Positions 21,687 through 34,436 are shown, counted from the stretch's first letter. The stretch is 64,000 bases of DNA from Parasponia andersonii (GCA_002914805.1 JXTB01000161.1:630252-694251); one strand, 5' to 3'. The notes: a model not told the origin generated them from the letters alone. Made by a program: numbers and translations.

Positions 21687-24201
21687 AATTTAAAGGCATT
21701 TTGGTAATTTTATATTTCTAGATTAATTAAATAAAAATCTGAAAATATTTCAAATTAAATCATTGGTGTTGAACTTAGACAAAATAAAGTCTAGTTGCAT
21801 TTAGGGTAAAAGTGAAAAAAAATTACCAACCAGGGACAAAAATATAATTAAGGAAGGACTAAAATGAAAGAATCTTTTTAAAATTTGTGGCCAAAATGGA
21901 ATTTTAGAAACTTTTTTTTCGGTCCAGTCAGGTAGTGACACATGTCCCACTACAACAGTTTTAGGAATTGTATAAAAACCCGTTAGTTTTTTCTTTCTTC
22001 TCCACAAAGATCCCTTGAAATCATTCTCTGCCACTATTCATTCGCACCTCCTCTAGCCACCGAGCAGCCCGACACACCCATCCACATTCCTCTTTGTCCT
22101 CTGACGATTAAATGCCCGCAACCACTGCCTTGTTTCGACGCTGGCAGCTCGAGAAATAGCTACTTGAAACCACTACCTGCCGATCAGAAAATCGGTCACC
22201 GTTTCTCCGTCCGATATCCAATAAGCTTAATTTCGACACCGTTCAACTTGTCTCAATACTAGCTTTCATTTTCAACTACTCTAGGCCTCTAACTCGGCTT
22301 CGGTGAGAAGTTAGTTACTATAGCATTTTTATAATATTAAATTTTTGTGGTATTTTTCTAATTATTTTAGAATTGATTTAATTTGCCCGAGAAAATTATA
22401 CTATGTAAAAGAGGAGATTGAAACATGAAATCTCATAATTTTGAAGTGTTAAAACGGTAACTAGAAGGTCGTTAATTATCGATATGAAAAAGTGGAATTT
22501 TTCTAATTATGTTCAAAATGTGGTATTTTTATCATTTTCAGAGTTTTGAGCCCATTTAATGCTCGGAACCTCGAAACTGAGGTCTAACTTCGAATTTGGA
22601 CTCAATGAGGTCGGGACATGAATTTTGATATAAAATATCACTATTTTTCTAAAGTAGCACGAAAATCGAGAAAATAGTTCGTAAATTTCATCTTTTTGCG
22701 TGCCACGGGCTAGTTCCGCACTGGAACCCGTTTTTGATAAACTATATGTCTAACCCAATATTTTTTGTTATTCTGAATTCAATGGTGACCTCTGTTTCTC
22801 AATCTGAGGCTCCGTTTGGAAATTTACTTTTTTAAGTGAACGTGTCGGGATCTGGAAACGACTATCTGAATAACTAATTAATCAACAAAGGTCTTTTCTA
22901 GTGTCATCAACTCAACATAATTACTATTTCGAGGTAAGGGATTCAATTTCCTTTTTTTCTATTATTTTTCATTAAAATTAGAATTTAATTTGAAAAATAA
23001 AATTTCGTAATTTTATTAAATTAAATTATTTGAATAATTATTTTAATGAACTGTGTACTTGTGAAATATTATAGATTGCTCTAGATATTTTATGTATGAT
23101 TTTGTACTAGCTTTAATCTTAGGATTTGGTTAAATCTTGAGAACAATGTTTTTGGATTTTTAAGTACAAAATAGATTTTTATTTGTAAAAAATCAGAGCA
23201 TGTCTAGAATGTTAAACCACTACATGGTTGTTTGAGACCCTACCTATTGCATATTTCATATGATCATGCATGAAAGTCATCTTAGACATCATGGTGTTAT
23301 AGTAGGCAAACTAGTACATCCACCTTCAGTGAGAGCCTGTAAACCTGCGCGGAGTTTGTTTTCTGACTATCTCTACTCAGTAGGTGTAGGCATTCGGTGC
23401 CCCTCCAGCTCTGTAGGATTAGATACACAGGTGTTCTTCTAGTTTAAAAAGATAGATATCAGGCAAGGAGCACTCAATATATGTAGTATGAGTTACTCTA
23501 GTCGTGATGAGATGGTAAGAACTCATGTAAGGTATTAATTTATGTGATATGCAGTTATGCCTATTTTATTATGATTTTTTATGTATTTTAACCTGGATAT
23601 CTGGTTTTAGTTTAGCATGGTTTTCTATATATATTTTGAAAGCTTAATATTTATAAAAATACTTTCTAGTATTACTAACTATGAAGATGTTTTGAGAATT
23701 ATAAAAAAAATTTCTCAAAAAGGAAAATTAGATAATCTACTAGGCATTTTATGCTCACCTCTCCTACTTTCTCCACAGGTGGTGTCCAGTGTGAAATTGA
23801 CGACCAACAAACGGATTAAATAGTTATCTTTTACTCGTAGTTCGTGACTTAGAAATACTAGGAGTGTGGATTTAAGATTTGTGTTTAAGTCTTGTTAAAT
23901 AAATAGATTATACTATTTGAATATATCTGTAAAATATATATGCTACACTAGTTTAATATTGAGGTGTGAATGGTGATGTTCAATAAACTATTTGAATTTA
24001 GTTCTTCTAAATTATTCAGTCTATGCTTATTGGTGACTATGAATTGTAGGATAGGCTCATTAGTTAGAATTCCAAATGTTTTTATTTATCGTACCGTTTG
24101 AAAAAATATCAAAACTCTTAAAACGTTTTCTTTATAAATTAAGGATTTTTCAATTCTAGCAAAATTCTCTTTTTTCTACTACCCTGGAGTTTGTGTCGTG
24201 A
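21687..24201 (+). repeat. 3' LTR-like copy of the long gypsy relic
   Basis: It aligns with 17997-20322 as far as 24003. The last roughly 200 bp (24004-24201), ending GTTTGTGTCGTGACA, have no counterpart before the gag ATG and may be the true LTR end that the 5' copy lost. Confidence 0.7.
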
Positions 24202-27200
24202 CAATATCTGTAGACAATATGCATTGTTCCGGATTATAAGCATGTCGTTTTCCAAAGGCCTATTAGCTAAATTTGCTGTTGATCATTACAGAATAAAAAC
24301 AAAGGAGATACTAAAAAGTTTCATTTGATTATATAATTCCCTTTCCGAAATACCTATTGATAAAACAGTCTGAAAAGTCTAGCTACGGTATTTTGTGCTT
24401 ATCCGTGGGACTAATTAGTTCAGCTTATGATCGAATGGAATATCGTTCATTTTTTTCATTAAACTAAGAAAAAGAATCAATAATATTCGAGGAATTATAA
24501 ACTAATTAACGCTTTGATAAATGAGAATGAATGCTAATGCAGTTTGGGACGGAGGGACATTGTCCTAGTGGGGGCTTGAGCTCACTCAATTTTGTTTTTG
24601 TTTTTAAAATGTTACACATATTTATAGTTTTTTTTAGCCTAAATTACATCCAAAGCTCCCACTAAAAAGTAGAGAAAATATACAATAGCTACCACACAAA
24701 ATAGATAAAATGCAATTTTAGCACCTACTAGACTAAAATCCTGACTCCATCCCTTGTGATCGGCAGAGTAATTAACATATTTCTTGTATCATTATTTCCT
24801 ATATATTTTGGGGTTTACGATTAGAATACTGCTATACATATATAATTATTAAAAAGAGAAATCGTCGAACTAGAGAATTCGAAAGTATTAAATGACTTGC
24901 TTAATATTTTTTCCCCATAAATTTAAGTTGTAATTTGGTGTCGACTTACAACTAAAAATATCAATTTAATTTGCAAGACTTTTAGAAAGTAAAACGTAAA
25001 AAGTGCTCTTCCAAAAATAAAATTACTAAAAAGGTCCTTAAAAATTATAGTTGATAATTTGTGTAATCATATCATATACAGATTAATATGATTACGATAT
25101 TACATGATAATACTTTGATTCAAATACAACATGATTAATAAATGTGTCAAAAATATTAATCCGAATATGACACGATTAATTATATATATATAACACGACA
25201 TCAACATATGTAGCTTGTTTAATAAATGTGTTATATATATGATTATGATCTATTTCATATGATTACTTAATATTGACATGGTTACTTATGTTTAACACTT
25301 ATACTCTAATCAATTATAATAAATACATGTAAATATATTTGCTATTAATCAAAAATTTAATATGTTACCGACTAATTTTGTGACGTTTTTAAGTTGTATC
25401 GGATACAAAGTTGCCTGTCCTATGAAAAGTCTTATTTATGAAGGTATTCTTAAATGTAAAAGTAGGTCAAGAAGAAGAAAGATAATTAGTAGGAGGGTCT
25501 ACACGTGAAAATAGGAATTTGTGCTCGGATTGATTATTCTTTCCCATCAATGTTAACTATCCTTTTCTGATCTTTTCTAATATTGATTCCCTATTGATTT
25601 TGATGTCTCACCAAATTAATGGATAGTTCATGATATCATAGTGTGATACGTTGTCATTCTTTCATAGGTTCGAAACAAATTAATATTAGCACTTTATAGC
25701 AAAGAGAAACCCCTTTATAATGGCGCTAATTCTCCAATTAAATAGACCAATAACTTCAATAATATTATTGGAATAAAGTATGTTCTTCTTAGGTTCCACA
25801 TCATTCCCAGATCTTCTCTATGTAGTATATTTTTGACAATTAACTTTTGCTTATGGAACCATACGATCTATGTATCTTAATATATATGCGACATATATAA
25901 TTAGTCGTGGTAGTACTATTTATAAACATGGGATCATTTTTTTTCAATTAAATTGAAATATTTTACTGCCCATTCATCCCCTGATCTTTGCTTTTCTTTT
26001 CGGCCTTTCAATGGCGAATACTAGATGCTGTGATAAGATACATATGATCATTAGTTTTTGTCCTGCACAAAAGAGAAACAACGTCCCCTCTTTTTCTCTT
26101 GTAGTACTTTTTGCTTTATTAGATTTTTTTTTCTGTGTGAAAAGGAGAAAGAGACAGAGAAATGACCTTTTAAGGAACTTTCTGAATCTGAATTGCTGTT
26201 TTAGAAGGATACAAAAGGAAATGGGAGATAACCGGGGAAAAAAAAAATGAGGAAAGAGAAAAGAAAAAAAGACCATTGCTACATTAACCATTGTCCATTG
26301 AAATTGCAATTTTTTTTTTAATCAGATTCAATAAGTCAGCTGATGCTTTGTTGATCCCATAGAATTATATCTCCCTGATATGCATGCCAATATACCTGCA
26401 TACATGTATATATTATCTGTATATGTATGCTTGTTTTTAACTCTAGCTAGCTAGTTGGACAAGTTGAAAAAAAAAAAATCAAATTTGTTTCTTTCAAGCT
26501 TAAGTTCTTGGTCCATTAGCTTAAGTTCCTGGTCCAAATTCTAACGTCTCTGTTATTACTATTATTATTATTTTTCCCCCCCAAATAGTACAAAAGAACG
26601 TTGTTAACAAAGTGACAAAATATTGTTACTGATAGATATTCCGAAATCCTTGCAATTTGTGTGAGGAAAATAACGTTTATATATATACACACATATATAT
26701 ATATATACGGAAAGAGAATCGGTCACTCAAGCATATATCTATATCAATTATGAATATACGATAGTAGCAACTATTACAGAAAGAGTGTTAATAACGATAC
26801 AAGGAAATATATAGGGCCTGTACTATATATTCTTATAAGAATCCAATATAGCTTATATGATGAATAGAAAAGGGTACGGAATAAATATAAATGTGGGGAA
26901 ATATACCCTGGCCACCTACTAAAAATGGTTTAATTATTATATAAAGGAGTGAAAACAGTGGGAAACAAACTTGGAGACAATGCATTTAAAAATAGTATTA
27001 TAGCCATGCTGATCTAAAGCGTACATGCAGTTTCTGTTTTTTGAGCTGCAAAGTAGTTCAGCAGCAATTTTGCTCAGCGCTTTGTTCTAAAAATAATCCA
27101 GTATTAGTAGTTTTATATATGGTCTCTGCATCTTTTCCAAATCATCTTGATATATCAAGGTACTTAACTCTCTCGAATTAGCTTCCGGCAGTTATTAACT

Positions 27201-27399
27201 TTGTTTTGAAATGTTTATATAGTATGGCGAGGCCGTTATGGTTATGCAGGTTCCTTTTATTATAGCTAAATTCTTTATTAGTAACCTTTTTTTCCATTTT
27301 TTTTTCCTTGTTTCATGTGATACGTATTTTTTCACTAAAACATTCTGATTATGCATAAGTTTATGGTATCCTGAGATTGCATAATGTCATGACGTTCAA

Positions 27400-27452
<53 letters not shown>

Positions 27453-28572
27453 AAAAAGAGAGAGTTCAATTCATTAATAATAGATCTTATCATGAGCACT
27501 GTTTCTTTAATTAACGTGCTTATCATCAAAGCCTTTGTTCCTGAATCAATATATAGTTATAACCTTAGTAACTCTTTTGCTAAGAGCCCTTAAAGTAGTG
27601 ATCATTTCATAGACTATTACGTACATATGTATTACTAGTAATATTATGCAATGAATATATAATAATGACAATAAAACTAATAAAAGAGAACACCAAATTT
27701 ATGTGGTTCAGCAAATTGCTTGGCAAATTGCCTACGTCCACAGCGAAGAACCTTTTCTTTTCACTAATTAACTGTCACTTAAGAAAATTACAGGACTCTT
27801 AACTCTCAACATATATATCTCTCTACTAAACTAATAAACACCCTTTTCCTATCCAGGGTCTGCGGAAGCGCCGGCTTAAATTAGCATATAAAGGAACCTA
27901 CTGATACAATTAACATAATCGAGCAGTAAATTACCAAAACTAATAAATACGAATATACAGTGTGGTATATCTATATATAAATATACACAGTGACACATTA
28001 TTAATTCGTCATTATTTTTGTTGAGACAATTTGAAAATATCGTCAAGCTGAATACGCAAACTGACATCACTTCAGAACAATGCAAAAAATGTCAATTCAA
28101 AGTTTTGATCAGTTACAAATTGGCAATATACATATCAAATTATTGTCAACCATTCATTTAGAGTCCTATTATATCTTTTGACTTTCCCATCCTGAATTTT
28201 ATAGTAAAAGTCTTAATGATTTGTTCGATGAAGAAACAAGGTACACAAAAAATAAAAATGTTCAGAAACAAAAAATACTTTCCCAATAGCAACGCAGCAC
28301 CTAAAAATTTACTACTGGCATGAAATTAATTAGAAACAGGCCGGGGAAAGTAGGCAAATTTAGTTACCAGCCACACAATTCAACGACATATACGTCTAAC
28401 CTCGGATTTTTAAAATTTAAAAACCTCCTAAAAATTTAACCTGTATTAATGTTATTCCTCCTTTCTTCCCTCACTCTCTTTTTCTGCTTTCTTACGTCAA
28501 AAGCCAGCTCATATGCTCTACCATGCAATAGAAGCACGACGTGATGAACGAGTAAGCGAGAATGCGTTCGGC
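24202..28572. other. intergenic DNA upstream of the NIP genes
   Basis: No gene is recognised. Short frames at 25974-26309 on both strands lie in low-complexity purine/pyrimidine-rich sequence and look like chance. At 25030-25330 there is a degenerate repeat rich in ATGATTA, TAATATGATTACG and ACACGATTAA; similar words occur at 33370-33840. A (TA)n tract of 47 bases covers 27403-27449 and shorter ones lie near 26680-26706. A fragment of the dispersed repeat seen at 13265 and 32340 is at 27700-27745. Confidence 0.5.
27403..27449. repeat. (AT)n microsatellite, 47 bases
   Basis: An uninterrupted AT dinucleotide run, the longest of many in the window. Confidence 0.95.
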
Positions 28573-28596
28573 GGCCTTACTCAATTATTGAGTGAA
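28573..28596 (+). promoter_or_regulatory. conserved upstream block shared by both NIP genes (copy 1)
   Basis: GGCCTTACTCAATTATTG followed by AGTGAA recurs at 36212-36235 as the same 18 bases followed by ATTGAA, upstream of the second NIP gene. It lies 828 bases before the first start codon and 529 before the second. The surrounding AT-rich DNA has diverged, so the block may be a retained regulatory element. This is inference. Confidence 0.5.
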
Positions 28597-28899
28597 GGTC
28601 TTCGATTATGTGTTCAAAAGTAGTTCTTCTATTTTTTTTTTCCTTTATATAGATAAATATAAAGGAACTAAAACATGGGGATATGACTTAGTTGAAGAAG
28701 ATGAGATAGATACCTATGTATAGAAAAGATGAAGTATACACGAACGTAGCATTAAGTTTGGATCTAACTACATAGCAAATGCTAAAAAGAGTAGTAACTT
28801 CTTAATTTTAAGGCCCTTTTTCTATCTACGAAATCTTTTTTAATGGTGTTAGATTTTTAATTTCACTGTATACCATCCAATATTAATGACATTCTAAAC

Positions 28900-28927
28900 C
28901 TCTCTCTCTCTCTCTCTCTCTCTCTCT
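28900..28927 (+). repeat. (CT)14 tract in the NIP copy 1 promoter
   Basis: A pure CT run about 470 bases before the start codon. CT/GA tracts in plant promoters can bind BPC-type GAGA factors; here that is only a possibility. Confidence 0.8.
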
Positions 28928-29214
28928 AAGGGGACGAAAAAGCAAAGGCAAAGATATGGGAAAGTAATGATACATGTCTCTCATGTCCAAGTATCCAAAT
29001 TCAGAAAACAGGTGTCTAAATGCATGGTCTTCTTCAACTGCCCCACCTTCCACTATAACCAAATGCTATAGAGCCTTCTCTTTTTCCTATCTCCAGCATA
29101 GTTGTGACCACTAACTTCTTTTCTTACTTTATTTATTTTTCTTTTTATTATATATTGTTGTATTCCAGTTCTTTCGTGATCATTCTCTATACTATATGTC
29201 AACCACCTTAGTGC

Positions 29215-29222
29215 TATAAATA
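29215..29222 (+). promoter_or_regulatory. TATA box of NIP copy 1
   Basis: TATAAATA, 179 bases before the ATG. It is preceded by GTCAACCACC, and GTCAACCAT precedes the TATA box of the second copy, so the proximal promoters are paralogous. Transcription would start near 29250. Confidence 0.65.
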
Positions 29223-29269
29223 CCCTAAATCTCAAAGCACTACACTCATCATCAGAACATTTGAGTGCA

Positions 29270-29278
29270 ATGAGATAG
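29270..29278 (+). promoter_or_regulatory. minimal upstream ORF in the NIP copy 1 leader
   Basis: ATGAGATAG (Met-Arg-stop) lies in the predicted 5' leader, 123 bases before the main ATG. The related Arabidopsis NIP5;1 gene has even shorter ATG-stop uORFs that give boron-dependent translation and mRNA decay. This one is a codon longer, so the same role is not established. The second NIP copy has no ATG in its predicted leader (about 36610-36741). Confidence 0.4.
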
Positions 29279-29400
29279 TTACTAATACACGGCTTTCTTA
29301 GCTCCCTTGTTAGCTAGCTATAGTTAGCTTTTCCTAGTCTCATTTTTATTTAGTTTTTAGTTCTTTTTTGTTTTATAAGAGAGAGAGAATACTATTGATC

Positions 29401-31364
29401 ATGGCCAATGAGAGAGTTATTTCCTCAGCAACTAGATCAAGTACTCCTGCAATACCTGTAGAAAGTGCTCCTGCTCCTGGTGGATTCAGGCAAGAGACAT
29501 GTGTGAACGGTAGCAGAAAATCCATGCTCAGCAGCTGCTTTAGGGGTGAATGGACCGCCATGGAAGAAGGAGGATACACCAAATCCAACTCTGGTTCAAG
29601 GACAGGCCCTCCTGTAGTCTCACTTGCAAGAAAGGTGTAATATAAGTTAGTAAATCATATTTGAAGACAAAGACATTTTATATATAGATTCTTTTACGTC
29701 TTATTGTTTATTATTGAACATGCACATATATATATATATATATATTTGTATGTATAGTTTATAATATACATCAATTGGTCAAAATCAGAAACAGAGCCAT
29801 ATATATTGTTCTATTCCTTTTTTTTCTTTTATGTCACGTACCTTTTAAAATTGAAACTGAAAACCAACGTATTTGTATTTTTATGTATATACTAAACCTG
29901 CAGGTGGGAGCTGAGTTCATAGGCACTCTAATGCTCATCTTTGCGGCCACAGCCATAGCCATTTTGTACCCGAACACGCATGAGTCCGACACCCTCATTG
30001 TCGTCGCTGTCGCCACCGGCCTCACAGTCATGATCATCATCTTCTCAACCGGCCACATCTCTGGGGCCCATCTGAACCCTGCTGTCACCGTCGCCTTCGC
30101 GGCCCTAAAGCACTTTCCATGGGCACATGTTAGTAACTATAAAATATGACCATAGTTGCACTTGTCACCATATAATTATTTTTGTATGGTTTATTTATAT
30201 TTTATTTTTTTTTGGTATGTTTGGCAGGTACCGGTGTATATTGGGGCTCAAATGTTGGGATCTCTATGCGCTGCATTTGCACTAAAGGGTGTGTTCCATC
30301 CCATGACGGGATCAGGAGGTGTCACAGTTCCTTCGGCACCTTATGGTCAAGCTTTTGCTTTGGAGTTCATTGTTACCTTCATTCTAATGTTTGTTAACTG
30401 TGCCGTGGCCACCGACACGAGAGCTGTAAGCTCATACCTCATGAACTATAAACGACTATATACATATATGGAGCTTCATCTGATCAATTATCACAAATAA
30501 AAGAACATAAATATGAGAAATAATCAAATCAAAAGACCTTATTGTCACTAATTTACTCTCAACCCGAGTATGATAAGATGATCACAATTCAGTACTCGCC
30601 ATTATTAATTTTTTTTACGAGTACGGTAAAAAAAATTTACGAGGTCGATATATGTAGTGTATTTGTCATAATCGGCTTGATATAATATATATGTATATAA
30701 CAGTATTCCAGTATATATAGCTAGCTCACCGACAAAATTAATGTTAACCTCATGCATGTGCAGGTTGGAGAGTTGGCGGGAATAGCTGTGGGAGCAACTG
30801 TGATGCTCAATAATTTTATCGCAGGGTTTGTGGATCGGAACTCCCAACTTGATTTGAGATGATTGATCTTCTCCTCGTCTCTGCCTAGCTAACTTATTCC
30901 TGAATAATATTCTTTTACATATACAAAGTGCATGCACAATACGTACATATATATATGCATACATACATGATACATGAAACGCATATACGTACTCGTGGGA
31001 TCGATATGATAAACATGTGTGATTGTGATTCGTTTTTAAGTTTTAATTGTGCAAATTAACTAAAGAAGATTTAATGCAGAAACTAATGAATTAAGTACGA
31101 GATACGTAGTTAAGATATAAACCCTGTTGAAACCTTTTGGTGGATCTATCTTTTAGGGTGAAAACAGGAGCATCAATGAACCCTGTGAGAACTCTAGGGC
31201 CAGCTGTGGCTGCACACAACTTCCAAGCAATATGGATTTATCTCATTGCTCCCTTTCTCGGGGCGCTTTTCGGGGCGGCGACTTACTCCGCCGTCAAGCT
31301 GCCGGACGAGGACGATGAGAATGAAGAGAAACCTTCGAGAACTAGAAGCTTCTCTCGAAGTTGA
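29401..31364 (+). CDS. NIP6-1-like: NIP6;1-like aquaporin (boric acid channel type), upstream tandem copy
   Basis: A five-exon gene: 29401-29634, 29904-30128, 30228-30425, 30764-30825 and 31157-31364, all GT-AG, giving 308 residues. It is a six-helix major intrinsic protein of the nodulin-26-like subgroup II and would sit in the plasma membrane. Family marks are SGAHLNPA (first NPA box, N136) and GASMNPVR (second box is NPV, N248, with filter Arg251). NPV and the Ala at the LE1 position (A245) match Arabidopsis NIP6;1, a boric acid channel. Oddities: helix-2 filter residue is Thr116 and helix-5 filter residue is Asn236 (sequence LNNFIAG), where subgroup II normally has a small residue and Ile/Val; N210 replaces a helix-5 Val; and loop E has a Lys (K242). 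The N terminus lacks TPG repeats and the C terminus ends RSFSRS. The intron 4 donor (GTTTGT) is weak. The frame is intact, so it is probably functional but divergent. Confidence 0.9.
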
Positions 31365-34300
31365 GTGCTGGCCAACACAGTCCTTGATCCTGATCCTGAA
31401 ACAAGATCCAAGATGATGAAGATAAATTGGTAGTATTGTTATAATATCCGATATTTGCTACGTACGTACGAGTGTGGTTTGCGGTGATAGTTACTTTGTG
31501 ACATGTTATATATACAAGTTTCGGAAGCTATATATAGCAAGAATGTATACGTTGTAATAGTATTGTTAGAGTAGTATGTACGTACGTACGTTGATGATCA
31601 TTTAATGCTAGCTAGTGAGCAGATGTACGCTATTATAATAATGTCACTAGCCTAGAATTAGCTATAAGCATGCATGTTCTCATGAGTCCTTAGGCCTACA
31701 TATAGGTTCTCAAGTCAGTTTGTAATATAAACAAAACTATTGAGAATTAAATGATATGGAAGATTTTACTCCCTCTCAGCCAGCTTATTAAATTTTTCCT
31801 AGCTATACAATCTCTAATATTGTTTCTTATGATTAATTTTTAAAAATTATTATATAAATAATAAGGTATTCTTATATTTTCATATGTATATATATTTATT
31901 GAGAATAAATAGATAGTTAAATAGGTATAAATAGATAGTTAAATAGGTTAGCTCTTTTGAGGAGTGTAATGCACGCGCTTTACATTTTAACACATGTATA
32001 CGATTAAGAGCAACATGTTTATAATTGTAACTACGTACCACTATCTAGTTGACGCGTAAGAACTGCTCCATTGCACAATCTGATTGATTATAATATCCAT
32101 CTAATCATAAATAATCTTAACAATCCTTCGTGGACCATGAGCTCACTATATATCAGTATATAATTAGCATGAATGCTGTGTTCTCTCTTCTTAGTTTGCT
32201 GAGTATGACTCAAAGATACTAGTCTAATTGAATCAACATGTATGACCAACAATGAGACCGCACTATTAAATCCTTAAATATATGATTCCGAATATTTCTA
32301 TACAAAAAAATATTTAACATAAAACAACAAATTACAAAGTACAGAAATTTACGTGGTTCAACTTACCGCCTTCAAGTGAGATGAGATGAAATTCCACTGA
32401 CAAAAATGAGAGAGGGTAGAAAAGAGTGTCAAATCCATTCACAAAAATTCAAAGCCCAATTAAACCACTCATTATTTCTAATAGAAGTATTATCAGTACA
32501 AATTAAGCAAAAATAAACAACCCTTCTCATTTTTTTCCCCTCTCATGACTAGCTAGACGGAGAGCCTAAAAGAGAATTTTATTCCACCACGCAAGCTCAC
32601 ACACTCATTGTTGAATTGGATTGGTCGGCCAACGTATACGCGTGCATATCTATATACAGGAAAGAGTATTTAAGAGATTTCGTAGTGCCCAAGTACTTCA
32701 ATTCTTGGGCTCCAAGTCGTGGAGAGAGGTGAACCCAATTTGATTACCAAAAAAGAAAAAGAGATGGAAACGTCGTCTTCATTATGCCATATCCTGGTAT
32801 GGAGTACTGTGGATCAATATTAGCCACATTTAGCAATGTGGTCACCTTACTTTTCTTATAAACGCAATATATCAGCATCTTAGCTCTAATTGCTCAATTA
32901 GACCCCAGATTCAAGGCCACCAACTACGACTAATTAACAGCTCTATCTACTCCACTACCCAATTGAAACAGGAAATTCCGTCCCTCTATTTGCTTCCCTG
33001 GGAAAAAGCAAAGGAAAAAAAATAGAAAGAAAGAAAAAAAAAAAACATAAAGCTTCCAAGCCATATAATTAAGAGTTGTGGACACATTAGTTAATATGGT
33101 CGAGTACTCTAGGCATCTAAGATTCCATAACGAAAGAAAAAATGTTGGGTTTTGCTCGGAGGAATACTATAGTACCTAGCAATGTTATTCATTCTCATGA
33201 TAGAGATGAAGTTATTCATTCTCATGATAGAGATAAACATATAGACACATATAATGTGACAATTAATTATTAAGTTTACTTTAATTGAAGTAGGGTCGCA
33301 GTTCATGTCAATGGGTAGTATTCATCAATATATATGTATAACAATATATACCTCAACGTAAATTCGGCCTATTTAATAATCGTGTTAAAAATTTTAATTT
33401 GAATCTGATCCGTTTATAAACAGGTCGGTTGATCTAACATGATTTGTGTAACCTGTTTTTTCAGATCGATCATATTCAAATCAAGTTAACCTAATGACCC
33501 ATTAACCCATTTTATATAAATTAGTTAAAGTATATTTTTTTTAAATATTTAATATGGATTCATGCATGTTACATGTCCTTAAGATACAAATTTTGCCAAA
33601 AACTAATAGAAATTGTATAAAATCTCAATACATATGCATAACAAATCTAAATATACATAATAAAAATATTATAATTTTTAAATAGGTATTATACATAAAT
33701 GAGTTGACTCGAAAATGACTCATTTAATAAACAAGTTATTATGAGTCAATTCTAAGTTGATGAGTCAACTTGAACCTAATCCGTTTTATAATTGAGTTCG
33801 CAAGTTTAACTTGATTTTAATTGAATCTGATTTAAGGCAAATTCAAACTCACTAATTTCATACAGATTTTAAGTGTCACAAATTGCTAGTCCTAATTTGA
33901 AGTACACATTTTTAAGGCAGTGGGTTCCTTTTATGACTTAGTCCAATGGAATTTTGCCTATACATCATTAATTTTTCTTTGATCAATGACCTCATTCAGA
34001 TCAGTTTAATTTTAGGAGATTTAAAGGAAAGAGAATCAATTTTTCTGCACCATCACATGAAAGAAGATAAGAAGAAGAGTAGAGAGAGAGAGAGAGAATT
34101 TGTGCTCCCTATTATTATTCTTCTCAAATGTGACTCTTTTTTATGCTCTTTCAGTGGTTCTCCCTATGGATCGATTTGACGGTTTTGTTACGCTTTATTT
34201 AGAAAAGATAGTCAAGACTGAAGCATTAATTCCCCAATTAAATTCTTCAAAAACAAAAAACATTAGCAAGTGTTGACAATCTACACCACATCTTCCGTTC

Positions 34301-34436
34301 GTGGTACTGCTGTATATGTTTGATACCCTAAATTATGCTATTATTATACGTGTGGCACAAAAGTCCCATATCACAATCTTGTTTAATTTGCTTCCTAGTT
34401 ATTTTATTATTATATTAGATACATGACTATATTCGT
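31365..34436. other. intergenic DNA between the NIP genes, part 1
   Basis: 3' flank of the first NIP gene, then AT-rich DNA without a recognised gene. Two short tandem duplications are present: a 22-bp unit at 31905-31926 and 31927-31948, and a 27-bp unit at 33184-33210 and 33211-33237. The region 33360-33880 is a degenerate repeat with words such as GACCCATTAACCCATTTTAT and GAGTTGACTCGAAAATGACTC, of the type seen in relics of 'acccgttaa' repeats in plant genomes. A dispersed-repeat fragment lies at 32340-32375. Confidence 0.5.

Larger units (their letters stand above)
17997..24201 (+). mobile_element. Ty3/gypsy relic with long LTRs and internal deletion
   Basis: Two direct repeats of at least 2.3 kb (17997-20322 and 21687-24003) flank a 1.35-kb remnant of gag and the start of protease. 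The plus-strand interior breaks off in mid-protease and continues straight into the second repeat. Everything from reverse transcriptase to integrase is therefore missing, along with part of the 3' LTR start. The 3' copy extends about 200 bp further (to GTGTCGTGACA near 24201) than the 5' copy, whose last part and primer site seem to be deleted before the gag ATG at 20346. Outer boundaries and target duplication could not be fixed. Confidence 0.7.

Noticed and set aside
25974-26309. Overlapping plus and minus frames near 26 kb
   Set aside because: Low-complexity purine/pyrimidine sequence produces open frames on both strands; there is no domain or gene context.
30605-30964. Minus-strand 119-residue frame within NIP copy 1
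   Set aside because: It overlaps intron 3, exon 4 and intron 4 of the plus-strand gene in antisense and shows no domain.
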